A program made the translations under genes and the position numbers. Shown piece by piece: positions 1 to 11,085 of a stretch of 64,000 nt of DNA. The stretch's first letter is position 1. Each line of letters opens with the position of its first letter. Source of the DNA: Forficula auricularia (taxonomy: Eukaryota > Arthropoda > Insecta > Dermaptera > Forficulidae); NCBI GenBank assembly GCA_024734495.1, contig JALMQS010000265.1, positions 124,001 through 188,000 of the forward strand, given 5' to 3'. Below the pieces are notes generated by a model that saw only the letters and a program-made list of their open reading frames with translations, did not search any database and was not told the origin of the DNA.

Positions 1-33
1 TAGAATAACTTCTTCTCATATTAATATCATTGA

Positions 34-845
34 AAAATAAGCTGACGTGTTCTGATGTGGCCATACACTTGACTTTACCATACAACCTGACCCCTAAAAT
101 TATTTATCATCATGTCGGGGGGGGGGTTAGTTTTTGCATTTTTATACTTCTGGAGTCCCACTGATTATGTATACAAAATTTGGTTGAGTTTGGTAAATGG
201 GCAAGATTTTCATTTTTTGACCCTACCTCCCCCCTCCATTTTGGGCGGTTAGTTTTTGCATTTTTAGAATTCTGGGGTCCCACTGATTATGTATACAAAA
301 TTTGGTTGAGTTTGTTAAATGGGCAAGATTTTCATTTTTTGACACTATTCCACCCCCCCCCTCCCATTTTGGGCGGTTAGTTTTTTCATTTTTAGACTTC
401 TGGGAGTCCAGTGATTATGTAAACAAAATTTGGTTGAGTTTTCTCAAAAGGCCTAGATTTTTAATTTTTATCCACCCCCCGGTCGATATGCACCAAAATC
501 TAATCAGCTCTTAATCTCAATGGACCAAAACTAGGTGTGAAATTTGGTTTCGATATTCACACTAGTTTTTGAGCTAACTCGTCGATAAAAATTTGGTAAC
601 GCACAGAGTAACTAACAACCAGACAGACTAACAGACATTTTGACAAAACAATTATTATCTCGAAAAATATAATTTTATAAATGTTCACTTATTAGGGCTT
701 TTTTGTAGACCGAAATGCCATGGTTTCGCACAATTTTTTTAATCAAAATAGTTTTAGCCGTTTTTTTTATATTTCGAAAAAAAGAAGGAAAAAAACCACT
801 TTTTTCATGGACGATTACAATACTTGACCCTGTATGGTAAAGTAA
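34..845 (+). repeat. Repeat family A, copy 1, with internal minisatellite
   Basis: Starts near the segment around GCTGACGTGTTCTGATG and CTTTACCATACAACC and ends at CCCTGTATGGTAAAGTA, so the two ends are roughly inverted (ACTTTACCATAC against GTATGGTAAAGT). The middle holds about three units of a ~120-bp minisatellite (about 124-475) with the recurrent words TTTTTGCATTTTTA, CCCACTGATTATG and AAATTTGGTTGAG. Other copies in the window: 5400-5835 (old), 19205-20273, 26090-26530 (old), 27642-28570 (-), 37177-38980 and 39286-39920 (-). No coding capacity seen; probably a non-autonomous DNA element, class not assigned. Confidence 0.75.
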
Positions 846-1000
846 AAAAAGTTGGCTTTAGGGTAGTGTCGAAACAGGATGGCGAAGATTACGTGAAAGC
901 AGTCTTAGAAATGTATGCTCTACGTACCCTATGATTATCTATTTTCAATTTGTATTATATTTTGTGTGAACTTGATTGTTGATCCTTTGTTTGTTTTCAG

Positions 1001-1075
1001 ATATGGTCGAATTTAAATGTTAACCTGTTCAATTTATCCTGTTCGAATTGCCATGGTTTACAAGTTAGCATACTG
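1001..1075 (+). other. Weak exon candidate upstream of ELOVL
   Basis: A pyrimidine-rich AG acceptor (TTTGTTTTCAG) precedes, and a GTAATA donor-like word follows, a short segment open in one frame. It could be the missing upstream ELOVL exon, but the open frame does not show the family's Cys-Gln-Pro-Val type motif. A frame that looks slightly more ELOVL-like contains a stop. I cannot decide, so this is only a marker. The rest of 846-1280 is AT-rich with nothing else recognised. Confidence 0.12.
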
Positions 1076-1286
1076 GTAATATACCTAAATATATATTTTT
1101 TAATTTAAAGACCTAGTTTTCTTTTTGATCAAAGACAATCTATATAATTATTTAATACATTATTACAATTTTGAAGAAAGAGCATTTCTATAATTTATTT
1201 GATAAAAAATAATGAAAATACTGTGCACAACTTGTTCAAGATCTAACTAAACCAGAACTAGAAGGAAAATTTACATAATAAATATT

Positions 1287-1536
1287 TGAGCCTTTTATTT
1301 TGAAAGTGGCCTAAGTCCATTATTTGTTATTTTGAGATATTTGTATTTATATTTTTATAAATAAATATATTTATATACATTTTGATGTATTTATTTTGAC
1401 GAATTCATGATGATATTGTACTCCTTTGGCTATGATATTATAAATTTGAAAAGAAGACATCTATGTCTAACTAAATCTGTCATTAGCTCATTTTTTTCAA
1501 AATTGGAGTTAGGCCACTTTCAAAATAAACGGCTCA
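1287..1536. mobile_element. 250-bp MITE with ~32-bp terminal inverted repeats
   Basis: The left end TGAGCCTTTTATTTTGAAAG and its continuation GTGGCCTAAG are mirrored at the right end, whose reverse complement begins TGAGCCGTTTATTTTGAAAG. Only a few mismatches separate the two ~32-bp ends. The interior is AT-rich and non-coding, as in a miniature inverted-repeat transposable element. Target duplication is not clear in the AT-rich flanks. Confidence 0.7.
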
Positions 1537-1895
1537 TTTATCGAGCTGAATGATTGTTTTCATGAAAACAAATATATATATAAAACCTTTTAAATATAAA
1601 ATATTATTTTTTATTTATTTTAAGGAATTCGCAAGAGTTTGTGATCAACTAAATATAGACCCGAATTGTAGATATAGATTTTATTACATGTCAGAAGTAA
1701 TTGTTTACCCTTCACAAATTGATTGCTGATAAAATAGCAATCCTGACTATTGGTTAGCATTCGAAGTCGAAACAATCCTTCTGATATGTAATACAAATTA
1801 TCCATGATTTCCTGGATTTAGAAGATTAAACCTCTTTATAAATATTAAGACTGTTACTATCGGCAATTTGAGAGAATATATATTTTTTCTTTCAG

Positions 1896-4800
1896 GAACT
1901 TAAAATTACATGGTGGGTGTTACTGTTCAAAATAATTGATTTATTGGACACTGTAAGTATTTTTATATTGTAAGCAAATAGTTATTTCTAAGAAATAGAA
2001 GTAACAATTAATTAATTTTTTGGAGTGAATAATATTAAAATTAAACTTTAATTTTTTTATAACAGGTATTTTTATTTTGCGAAAAAAAATGAATCAAGTG
2101 TCGTTTCTTCACGTTTATCATCATGTGGCAATGGTATGGATCTCGTTTTTTGGACTGAAATACACTCTATCATGTAAATACAATTTTTGCTATTTTTTAA
2201 ATAAGTTTATAAAATTTCAAACTTTTAGAGTATTTTCATAAATATATAAGGTCAACTTCAAAATTTCAGGAGGATCTTTAAATTTACAAATTATTATCCG
2301 TTATTTCAAATATTTCTATAAAAAAACATGTTTTGTTTTGAAAAGTATATTGGTTCTCGAAATGAAATAAAATTGTGCATAGTTTCAAGGGGCAATTAAA
2401 ATAAATGATTTTTCCGAAAAAGGTGCTAATAGAAGGTTTCAAGTCCCTGCCTATACAGTGTACAATTGTACATATATCTTCCAGTTCAAGCATGTCAAAA
2501 ACAAGTCCAGGCGAGTTTTATTCGAATAAAAATTATTGTTCTTGCTGAGGAACTATTAAAATAGTAATAACATAAACAAGAAATGGTGATTCGAGAATCT
2601 TTGGACTAATCCATTTCTAAGGAACTCTCAATATATAAGATTGGAAATAATTAAGAGTGCTATAGACAAGTCATAGCTTGCTTATAGCAATAGTAGAATT
2701 GAAGGAGACAATAAAAGAGTGTGTTTTCTGCTGGAATTATAAATTTTATTGAAGCTTTGCTTCTTTAAGCGCGCTGGGCAGGGTCTAAATGGGAAAAAGC
2801 GACCCCGTAAGATTCCCATTCCGCTACGATTCTGGGCTGCTGGTAGAGGAATTGAGAGAGGGCGGGTGAAGTGTGAGGCCAGAGGTAAAGCTGCATTAGC
2901 TATTGATGGCACAACCGTTCACACAGCTCTTAGGGCCGGTTGTATGTCGCAAAGTAAATGTTTTTTACCATTAACAAACGGTAGATGGTAAATGGAGCCA
3001 CTGGGATGGCCAATCAGATGACAGGCACTTTCAGTTACTTACACTTACAGGTGGCAATTGTCGCAAATCTCCTATCAAAATAATATCTACGTTTCCGAAA
3101 TCTGCAGAGTGGTTTCCAGTAATTTGTTTTAATCGCAAATCAATTTTACATAAAAGTTCCGCACTAATCATACTTATTTCATCAATGATGAGTACTTTGA
3201 CATATCTAAAAAGCGATCTGTACAAATGCAATGTTTCGGACGATAAAGGCAACAAGTTCGAAATAGATATTCTAAGGGCCGGTTGTATGTCGCAAAGTAA
3301 ATGCTTTTTACCACTAACAAACGGTAGATGGTAAATGGAGCCACCGGGATGGCCAATCAGATGAAAATTAAAACATCTACAACTAAATATGGAACCACCA
3401 TTGATGCAGTTTTTTCAAGATATTCACAAAATATTGAATCACAAATTTACGTGTCTTATTTCAGTTATCACAAACCTATAGTTTCTATGATACAAACATA
3501 ATAGATCTCAATTGTTTACATATTTTTCTATACATATTCTGTAAATTTTTTTATAATTTATTTATAAATTTATTATTTAAAAAATTCTGTTTCCGACATC
3601 TTATTTCATTATTATAATTGATTTTTTTTTATTCAATATTTTTTATTTTTATTATTTTATTATTTGTAATCAATGGACAATGCATATCAACGACGAAGAA
3701 GCAAAACTTCTACCGACAGTCCCACGACTGTGTATTTTTTATTTATAACGAGATCTATAGTTTCTAGGGCTCTGCCCTCTTCATCAGTCTATTACAATTG
3801 ATGAAGAGGGCAAAGCCCTAGAAACTATAGTCTCGTTATAAATAAATAAAATTTATAATTCCAGCAAAAGACACACTCTTTTATTGTCTCCTTCAATATA
3901 TAAAAATTCTGGTACTCTCGGCACAAAAACTTTCAATTTAATAGTATGATTTGGAGAAATTTAAGATTTTCTTATAGGACAAAGGCTGATTCATTAAGGA
4001 AGATGGTCGATTTCCATCTCAGGGACTGTGGAGTTGAAGTCATAAGAATTAATTTCTGACTCCTACGCTCACTCACACAAAGCAATATCCGTTTGGGGCA
4101 AAGGTGTTAAAATATATTTTAAAAAAATCTAATTTTAAATTTGAAAAATAACGAAAATGATGCCTTATTATAATCATGTCGGTATCTATACCTATATTTT
4201 TTTCAATTTTTTAAATAATTTAATTTTATTCTATTTTTCAGGTTCAGTAATTTTTCCAGCTATTTTCCTCAATGGAGTTGTTCATGTTATAATGTACAGC
4301 TATTATTTGTTGACGAGTATGGGACCGGAATATCAACAAAGGTTGAAACATGTAAAAAAATTCATGACCATGACACAAATCGTAAGTACTAAACTAATTT
4401 GACGAGAATGGAAAAGTTTTAAATTTGTTTAAGAATTGTGATTTTTTAAGAAAATCACAAGAAGTTTATTGAGATCAGATTCGAAAAGAAATAGAATATT
4501 TTTAATTATATATGTCAGAAGGGTTGACCCTCGGAAATCAAACTCTCCAAGTGTGAGTTTTCGAGATAACACAGATTCAGGCAGGAAAATAATGAATTTT
4601 TACCCACATTTTCAGGAAATTATTGTCATTAAAAATTTTAAATAAACAAAAAAATGCTGATTTTCCCTTCGCTTTCCTTCTTGTACAAATAAGAATGAAC
4701 AAGCCAAATAAATTTAAAAAAAAAAGAGTTTGTGAAAGAGGCACCCAATATGAAGGGGAGGGGAGAGGGGGTCCTAGTTGTGGGATAAAGGGTGCTAAAA

Positions 4801-7711
4801 TATATTTTTGGAGATATTTAAACAAAACTAAATTTATTCATCTCTACATAAATAAAAGTAAGTATAATTTTAGTGGGGATTAAATTTTATATTCCTAAAT
4901 AAGATAGAGAAATTTCTCATAAAAGGCGAACATTTATAAAATTTTCTCTCTTGGGAAAGAATGCGAAAATATTTATTTATTTTTGAGATATACGATATTA
5001 ACGAAATTACTAATATTTTCTCATCTCTATATAAAATATTCATTTAAAGAAGTGTCTAATTTTCGTGGAAAGGAAATTTTATATTCTTATCAAAGTCGAG
5101 AATTTTCTCTCTTGACGAACGGTGTAAAAATATATTTTTTTTTCAAAATATTTTACTTTTCATCTTTATATAGGTACAATATCTGGTTGAAACAAATTTA
5201 ATAACTCGAAGGGGGATTGTGGCGTATTCAAATTTTTGGAGGGGGAGAGGACGCAGGTGACATTAGTTTCGCCAATGGGACCTCATATATATGTTTGTTT
5301 TTTAACAAAATTTTATATTTGTACCTAAGTACTTATAAATTTCATATGTATTAGTTTAAGGCTACTATGGTCTTAGAGGGATATAGTCAGATATTGCATA
5401 GTGACACGTTTTAGATCCCGTTTTACTTTTGAACAGTACCCTAATTACTTTTCAATACTGGTCCCCTTCCCCCAAGGTCATTTTAGAAATTTGAGGATAC
5501 AAATTTTTAAAAATTTCTCCTCTAATCTTTGGTAATTTCAACCAAAATCTATACAACTCTTATCCACAATATAAAATATCTAAATATAAAATTTCGTTTT
5601 TATTTTAATTGATTTTTAAGCTAGAGTGTACTCAATCTTTGGTAACACAAATCCACACAAACACACACGTACTAACCCACTAACAGATATTTTGACAAAA
5701 TAATTAATATCTCTTAAAATACAAAGTTTTTAAAATACACATTTCAAAAATAATATACAATAAGCACTTTTTCAGAGCACGATTACATACTTCACTATAT
5801 CCTATAGTAAAATTATAGTAAAATTGAGTATAATTTTGAATATGTCATTCCAGACACCGAGAAACGAATAATTAATACGAATGGCTATTAGAATATGAAT
5901 AGGCGGAAATTCGCTATTTAATATAATTAAAGAATAGTTCACTTCAAATTAATAGTCATGATGGGTATAAATTTAAATTATATCGATGATGAATGGGTGT
6001 ATAATTTTTTAATCTTATTATATTAAACGAGCAATTCTTGTATATATATATATCCAATCGGGTTCTCGAAAACGGCTCTAACTATTTGGATGAAATTCAC
6101 GTGTTAGGAGGGTTTTATGTTGGCATTCGATCTGTCACGATGTCATCTTCGGCTAAGTTGTTTTGATGGGTTTTTTGTTAATTGAAATAATTATTCACAG
6201 TAGGTTGTCTCGATAAAAATGTATATTTAAATTTTTATTCAATTTCCTTTAATTTTAAATTCCACTAATAGATAATTACAAATATTATTATATATAAATT
6301 AAAAGTTAGACAATTTAATTGATGAGATTGATTATCGGAAAAGAGGTTTTTTTATTTAATTAGAAAAAACTAGGTTAGAGGAAAAAACCTCTTATTAAAA
6401 ACAAGGACTAAAAAGATGTTGGCAAGCTCAAGAAGACCAAGGACAGTCGTGGGGAAGTAATCTCCGAAGTCGAAGTTCAAATACAATGAATACATTAATT
6501 CATGCAAAATAATTGGTTCAATAAGATTAAAAAAAATTTAATTGATTAAAATTCGAGTTTTAAATCCCATAAATTCATATTAGAATTTGGCAATTTAATT
6601 GATGAACTCAAATATTGTTATTTAATTAAAAAAAATTATTATACGGTATTTATTTATATAATACCTATATATATACACATAATCTGTGGGCCACTACAAG
6701 GCTTGAAATTCAAAAACTGGGTGAGGGGCGAGGGGCGGGGGTAGAGGTGATGGTGGGGGAGATGTGGGGGTGCAGTTGTGGTGGAGTACTGGGAGGTTCG
6801 GGGGGGGATTTGGGAGCTCTAGGTGGGGTGATGTGGGGTGCAGGAGGTGCGGGTGAAGTGGTGGGGGTCCAGGGTCGGGGGTTCGGGGATTAATATATAA
6901 CTTTTAAGTGAAGCAAAAAGTTACCGAGCATCGCTTGGTGGCCAGGTACTTACTGATTAATTGAGAAAAGTCTGGGTTTCCCGGATCGGGTTCTACAAAT
7001 TTTTCACTCTGTAAGCCAGTAAGGCGGACTTAGCTTGCAAGCCTGGCGGCCCTACTATTACTAGAGCCGCCTGGCTGGCATTTACTCGAAAAAAGGTGTG
7101 AAACGTACAGAATAGTATAATGTAAGGCAAGGGCGTAGAGTGAGCAATACCCGATAATCGAGAGTTGAGGTATGAGCTGAGAGTTAATGGTCCATTCACC
7201 TGAGTGCAAGTGGGAATTCCCACTAGTACTCAGGTGAATGCACCTCTCAGCCCATGCCGCAACTCTCGCTTGTCAGATATTCGGATATTCCTCGGGTTAT
7301 ATCTTTGCTTTACAACATACTATTCTGTACGTTTCACACCTATTTTGAAAATTGTATGATCTTATCAATCGGGGGTGTTCTGGATTATTTTTATTATGTC
7401 AGAAGAGTGGCCAGCAAAATGCCCGCCAAATGCGGGCTTCGCAGCTTGTATTCAAATAATTAATTAATAGTCTAACATTATATTTTTCTAATCTGTTTTG
7501 TTCTTTTATTTTTCAGATACAATTAATGGTTATTATTCTTCAATTGATTAAAATTTATAATCCCTATTGTAATGAATCACAAGGTTTAAAAATCTACAGC
7601 TATTTCTTTATATTTAATGTTTTTGTATTCTTAATTCTATTTTATGATTTTTATATGAAATCTTATAAGAAACCAAGTGCAACAACAATCACAATATTCG
7701 AAATGAAATAA
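1896..7711 (+). CDS. ELOVL-family very-long-chain fatty acid elongase, 3' four exons
   Basis: Condensing enzyme of microsomal fatty acid elongation: adds malonyl-CoA-derived C2 units to acyl-CoA in the ER membrane. Four exons with consensus splice sites: 1896-1952 (ends Leu-Leu-Asp-Thr), 2066-2173 (LRKK, then MNQVSFLHVYHH with the catalytic HxxHH box), 4242-4381 (NGVVHVIMYSYYLL, a family hallmark) and 7517-7711 (last transmembrane segment, stop at 7709-7711). Phases agree across the last two junctions. Upstream exons (N-terminus, Cys-Gln-Pro-Val region) are not found and probably lie left of the window. Oddity: at the first junction the frame needs one more T in the T5 run of exon 2066-2173 to give the usual Asp-Thr-Val-Phe-Phe order; as written it is shifted by one base. 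AATAAA overlaps the stop codon and recurs just downstream. The introns carry many repeats. Either a live gene with an assembly error or a young pseudogene. Confidence 0.85.
2230..2760 (+). repeat. Repeat family B, copy 1
   Basis: Shares long near-identical words (GGTTCTCGAAATGAAAT, AGTTTCAAGGGGCAATTAAA, GAGAATCTTTGGACTAATCC) with copies at 20280-20965 (reverse), 26640-26834, 27000-27641 and 36100-36640 (reverse). No coding frame. Lies in the second visible ELOVL intron. Confidence 0.6.
2866..3271. pseudogene. Rearranged relic of a PIF1-type (Helitron) helicase
   Basis: Two pieces of one PIF1-family ATP-dependent DNA helicase lie in opposite orientation. On the + strand, about 2866-2934 encodes a GKAALAIDGTTVHTAL segment (helicase region Ia of PIF1 and Helitron proteins). 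On the - strand, 3271-3031 encodes the following part, with the Walker B motif VLIIDEISMIS and the GDLRQLPPV motif. The pieces join at the expected place if the second is turned round. The switch is marked by a ~90-bp repeat that is also present at the far end of the inverted piece. Too short and broken to be functional; Helitron origin is inferred from the insect context. Confidence 0.7.
2935..3022 (+). repeat. ~90-bp direct repeat, left copy
   Basis: Begins GGGCCGGTTGTATGTCGC and ends GGCCAATCAGATGA. Inside is a small hairpin with the 8-bp stem TTTACCAT / ATGGTAAA. Nearly identical to 3273-3362 in the same orientation. It interrupts the helicase relic. Confidence 0.75.
3273..3362 (+). repeat. 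~90-bp direct repeat, right copy
   Basis: Second copy of the repeat at 2935-3022, same strand, a few substitutions. Together they bracket the inverted helicase fragment. Confidence 0.75.
3742..3843. repeat. Palindromic foldback with hammerhead-like motifs
   Basis: Arms TTTATAACGAGA...CTATAGTTTC and its complement enclose a short loop with TCATCAGTC / TTGATGAAG. The right flank (ACACTCTTTTATTGTCTCC and ATTCTG-TACTCTCGG) recurs next to the foldbacks at 40021, 41000 and 51404, so these are copies of one family, probably a Penelope-like retroelement remnant. The - strand reads CTGATGA, a stem and GAAAC. The cleavage-site arm has one extra base here, so this copy is degenerate. Confidence 0.65.
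4795..5215 (+). repeat. Degenerate tandem repeat, ~170-bp period
   Basis: About 2.5 to 3 diverged units sharing the order AAAATAT(A)TTTTT...TCATCTCTA-ATA...AAATTTTATATTC...ATTTTCTCTCTTG. Lies in the last visible ELOVL intron. No coding potential. Confidence 0.45.
5400..5835 (+). repeat. Old diverged copy of repeat family A
   Basis: Keeps the family's inner words (ACAGATATTTTGACAAAATAA, ATATCT, GATTACATACTTCACTAT) but lacks the minisatellite. More diverged than the other copies. Confidence 0.45.
6033..6180 (+). repeat. Helitron-like 5' end fragment
   Basis: TCTTGTATATATATATATCC followed by GGTTCTCGAAAACGGCTCTAAC and a GATGAAATTCACG word. A similar segment lies at 52403-52510. A T-C start followed by a TA run resembles insect Helitron 5' ends; class assignment is tentative. 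Confidence 0.35.
6680..6895 (+). repeat. G-rich fragment of the Helitron family seen at 37243-38327
   Basis: ATAATCTGTGGGCCACTACAAGG, AAAAACTGGGTG and a long G-rich stretch match the reverse complement of the C-rich end of the Helitron at 37243-38327. The CTAG terminus is not visible here, so this is a fragment or a different boundary. Strong G/C strand asymmetry. Confidence 0.5.
7084..7352. repeat. Foldback element in the last ELOVL intron
   Basis: AGGTGTGAAACGTACAGAATAGTA at the left is mirrored by TACTATTCTGTACGTTTCACACCT at the right. The centre near 7200-7235 is itself palindromic (ATTCACCTGAGT / ACTCAGGTGAAT). Total about 270 bp, no coding frame. Confidence 0.7.
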
Positions 7712-8630
7712 AATTTGCAATATTTATGAAATAAAATTTGTCTTTCATTTCATATCAAATTTGTCATATTGTTTGGTACAGGATTCTGTGGAAAACCCTG
7801 ACATTTTAAAATATGATATAACAGGGTTGTATTCTGATTAAATAGAAGGATTATTTTAGGAGAGTTTTAAAAGTGACGTCATCCAAATAACGTCCATTTT
7901 CCTTCATGCACTACTGAGGATTCTTGGCCAAGTTTAGGTATTACTGCACTGCCCCAATAGATGCCAGGGTTAGTGCAAAGTCTACATAGTTTCTAAAGTC
8001 ATGAGTTAATAATGAATCGAAGCCAATGAAATAAACTGTAAAAGGTCCTTTGTAATTGTTTTAAAAAAATACAGACCAATTTTTATAAAGTTTGCTACAT
8101 CCTATTTACAGGAAAGAAATGCATTTAGTTCACAAGCAAGAGTATTAAATTTACTGAAAATAAAATGGTAACATATTTCAAGTAAAATTCCAGGAATCAC
8201 GTGAGCATTTAATCCCTACCCCATAAGACAAGATTTTAGAAACTGCGTTGTTTTGCTTTTGGTGTTGTATTTCTTAGCGAACGGGTTGACCGTTAGAAAT
8301 AGGGTGCGATTGGTGGGGGCCGTCTTGGTAGTCTCATTCAAGATGAAGTCTTTGGTTTCTTGGGGGGAAGAAAATTGGGGGATGTTGGTCCGTATGATGG
8401 TTTTGGCAACTTTTGGGCTATAGGGAATAGGTTGGGTAAGGTGGAGCAAATGTCAGCACCCAACTTTTAAACTGATCTCCAAATTTTATCGTGGTTTTAG
8501 ACCTTTTGTTATGTTAGTAGAAATGCTAGCAGTCGAAACTATAATTGTCTATGGCACAACTAAAGCGGTCTGTCAACTATGATGTAAAATTATTTTTTAC
8601 TATTATTGATGTAATATTTTCAGGAATGTT
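7712..8630. other. Intergenic; one unrecognised minus-strand open frame
   Basis: Mostly AT-rich intergenic DNA downstream of ELOVL. The minus-strand frame 8449-8216 (77 residues, Ser/Thr/Lys-rich) has a less AT-rich base composition than its surroundings and could be a transposon relic. I do not recognise it and do not call it a gene. Confidence 0.3.
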
Positions 8631-8738
8631 CAGGTATGAAATCAGTAGGTATATGCTTCTTCGCAACTTCTACATTGGTTGGCTTACTTGCTAATACCCT
8701 TAAATATACGTATCACGAACATTTTCTGACCGAATAGA
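8631..8738 (+). CDS. Orphan terminal-exon candidate, membrane segment
   Basis: An AG acceptor preceded by a T-rich tract (AATATTTTCAG) opens a clean frame of 35 codons ending in a stop (TAG, 8736-8738). The peptide has one hydrophobic stretch, about 18 residues around VGICFFATSTLVGLLANT, then a polar tail KYTYHEHFLTE. This looks like the last exon of a small membrane protein whose earlier exons I cannot find. It is not part of ELOVL, which already has its own stop at 7709. Family not recognised. Confidence 0.3.
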
Positions 8739-8784
8739 AACTTTAGATGTGTAAATGTTTGCTAATGTTAAAAAGTGTTAAATG

Positions 8785-9240
8785 GGGCAAAGATCCGCAG
8801 CGTTTTCGGGGCAAACGTACGCATCCGGATCTTTGAAGAAGATGCGATGGTCCCTTTATAAGTGCTATGAAGCGAGCAGGCCGACTTTGGAAATGTCCTG
8901 ACCAACCTAATATTTTAAAATATCAATAGGAAGATGTGGCCTCCTGAAAAATTCGAACAAATTCAACAAAACCCGCAACATCTACACCATTCATAATTGG
9001 ATGAATTCTTTTAGGTCCTACTTACCTATGTAGATACCTACGTACTTTCTTTAAAAGTGTAAAATAAACAAACTGTATTTTTATTTGCAATTTTCGTAGT
9101 AAAATATACAAATTGTATTTTTATTTGTAATTTGGTTTTCTTGACAAATTAATGCACAAAACGTATTTTAACGTGTAATTTGCTTAGGGGGCAAAGATCC
9201 GCGGGCGCGGGCGATTGCCCCACGTGTACGGATCTTTACT
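8785..9240. repeat. Two direct copies of a GC-rich hairpin word
   Basis: GGGGCAAAGATCCGC ... CGGATCTTTG occurs at 8784-8836 and again at 9188-9238. Each forms an inverted pair CAAAGATCCG / CGGATCTTTG, with GGGGCAA or GCCCC words inside. Between them lies a small tandem duplication (AAACTGTATTTTTATTTG / AAATTGTATTTTTATTTG). Confidence 0.5.
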
Positions 9241-9904
9241 TCGCACAATGTGGCCAACGTCAGAAGTTGCAGGATTCAGCTTAGAGCACTCTAGTACTTT
9301 TACCTGATTGATTTAAGAACTAATAAAACCACCTTAGGTAGCCAAGATAACAAGTTTTCAGATTACAATTCAAGTTTTACTCTATTTATCAAAAGAGGGG
9401 AGAAAAAATAAAAACCAATTATATATAATTAGTATATTTTAGCCCCCCTGGACTCCGCAGTGGGTTTTAAGATAATAATTTAAATTTCCTAAATCTGCAG
9501 CAAGGAATCTCGGTTTCATCTTCAGGTCCAGGCGATTTTACACACCCCAGCAGCTTTGTATCCTTTACAAGGCCCAAACCTGCCCCTCTCTTTGTTTCAC
9601 TCCTTTAACCTGTTTGTAGGAGTTCCGATAATCACGATAACTCAGGAACAGTTGGTCATAGAAATTACGTTCTGCTGCAAAAATGCTTGTATTCCCAATG
9701 TTAAGAAAGGATTAGATTTGGACTTTTTAGTTTCAGAACTTCCAGTTCAAAAATGCAAAATATTTTTTTTAATGATTTTATTGATATTTTAAGGCAACCT
9801 TTTAGAGATAGGGCAATTGTGAACATTGAAAAATATGGGCGGGACGGATTTAACACATTAATAGTAAATTAGCTATTATATGGCATTAATATTGTGAATA
9901 TTTG

Positions 9905-9990
9905 TGAATTTATTCTGTTAGTAGCCGCGGGCCGGATGGAAACGTTTCAAGGGCCGGATTTGGCCTGCGGGCCGTTGGGTACTTCTCTTT
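9905..9990. repeat. hAT-like terminal fragment
   Basis: GGGCCGGATTTGGCCTGCGG and GGGCCGTTGGGTA resemble the subterminal sequence of hAT/Charlie-type elements, which end in CCGACCCCTG-like inverted repeats. The actual terminus is not clear. The surrounding 9240-10560 shows nothing else I can name. Confidence 0.4.
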
Positions 9991-10584
9991 CAAAGCATTG
10001 TCATGAGAAAAGCATAAAATAACAGGTGTTTTTTTCAATTTCAATTTATTAGATTATTTATTTCAAAACTCACTAATAGCTTAATACAAATATATATTTT
10101 TTTTTTTTTAAATTAAGAAACTGAAATTATATCAAATTATGAATATATATTATTTAAATTTATTAATAGGACGGCTTTAATCTTAGCTGAATACGATAGC
10201 TCAGTCTACCTCCGACCATAGGTATGCAAAATTTGACCGAGTTTTGAAAAGATTTTACTTTTTTCTTCAAATTTGTAAAAAAAAGAATAACTTTATTAAA
10301 AATTGTAAGTAAAATTTGTTCAGAATTTAATTATTTTAAATAATTATTGTGCATGTTGAACTTTAATCAAATGAAGACAGGAACTCCTTATTAAAGTTGT
10401 TTCAGAAGAAATTTTATTTTAATTAATATTTTTCAAATGAATGCACTTGCACTCAGTGATAGATATACATATAGAGGTGTTGTATTTAGGTAATATATAG
10501 GTAATAATTTTAACATTTGACTCCTCTGTGCAGATAGTGGCTATGCCTAAATTTTCTCTAGTTCATAAGCCACTCTATCTAATT

Positions 10585-10700
10585 TGTATATCCATTGGAA
10601 CAAGTGAAAACTTGTATATCTACCTTCTATATACATTGGAACAAGTGAAAACTTGTATATCTACCTTGTTTATACATCGGAACAAATGAAAACTTTTCAA
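10585..10700 (+). repeat. Three-unit tandem repeat, ~53 bp
   Basis: Units of the form TTGGAACAAGTGAAAACTTG followed by TATATCTACCTT, repeated nearly three times. Confidence 0.7.
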
Positions 10701-11085
10701 GTAAATTAATTAGTTAGTTTATATTTAATAAATAGTTTAAAAGATGTTTTATTTCTAAATTAATTAGAATATTATGACAATACAAATACAGAGAGAGAAA
10801 TTGTTAATAGAATATTAGAAGTAGGCGTATTATTATAATACTTACTCTATTTGTTGCTTGATGCCCAGGAAAATAGCGAATATTCTTCTCTAAAAAGGAG
10901 AGAATCGAACTTACTGCCAGGAAGGCTCACTTGCATCTGAAATAAAAATTGATAAATTGGTCGATGTTTTTATGCATATCTAATTCGGGGAAAATGATAA
11001 TTTTAATTTGCAAGAAAAAAATAAAAATGAAATCAGGGGAAGCTAGAACTCGTACAAGACAACCACTAATTAGTCAGATATCAAT

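Noticed and set aside
9556..9792. 78-residue frame
   Set aside because: No domain, no splice or promoter context; composition typical of chance frames.
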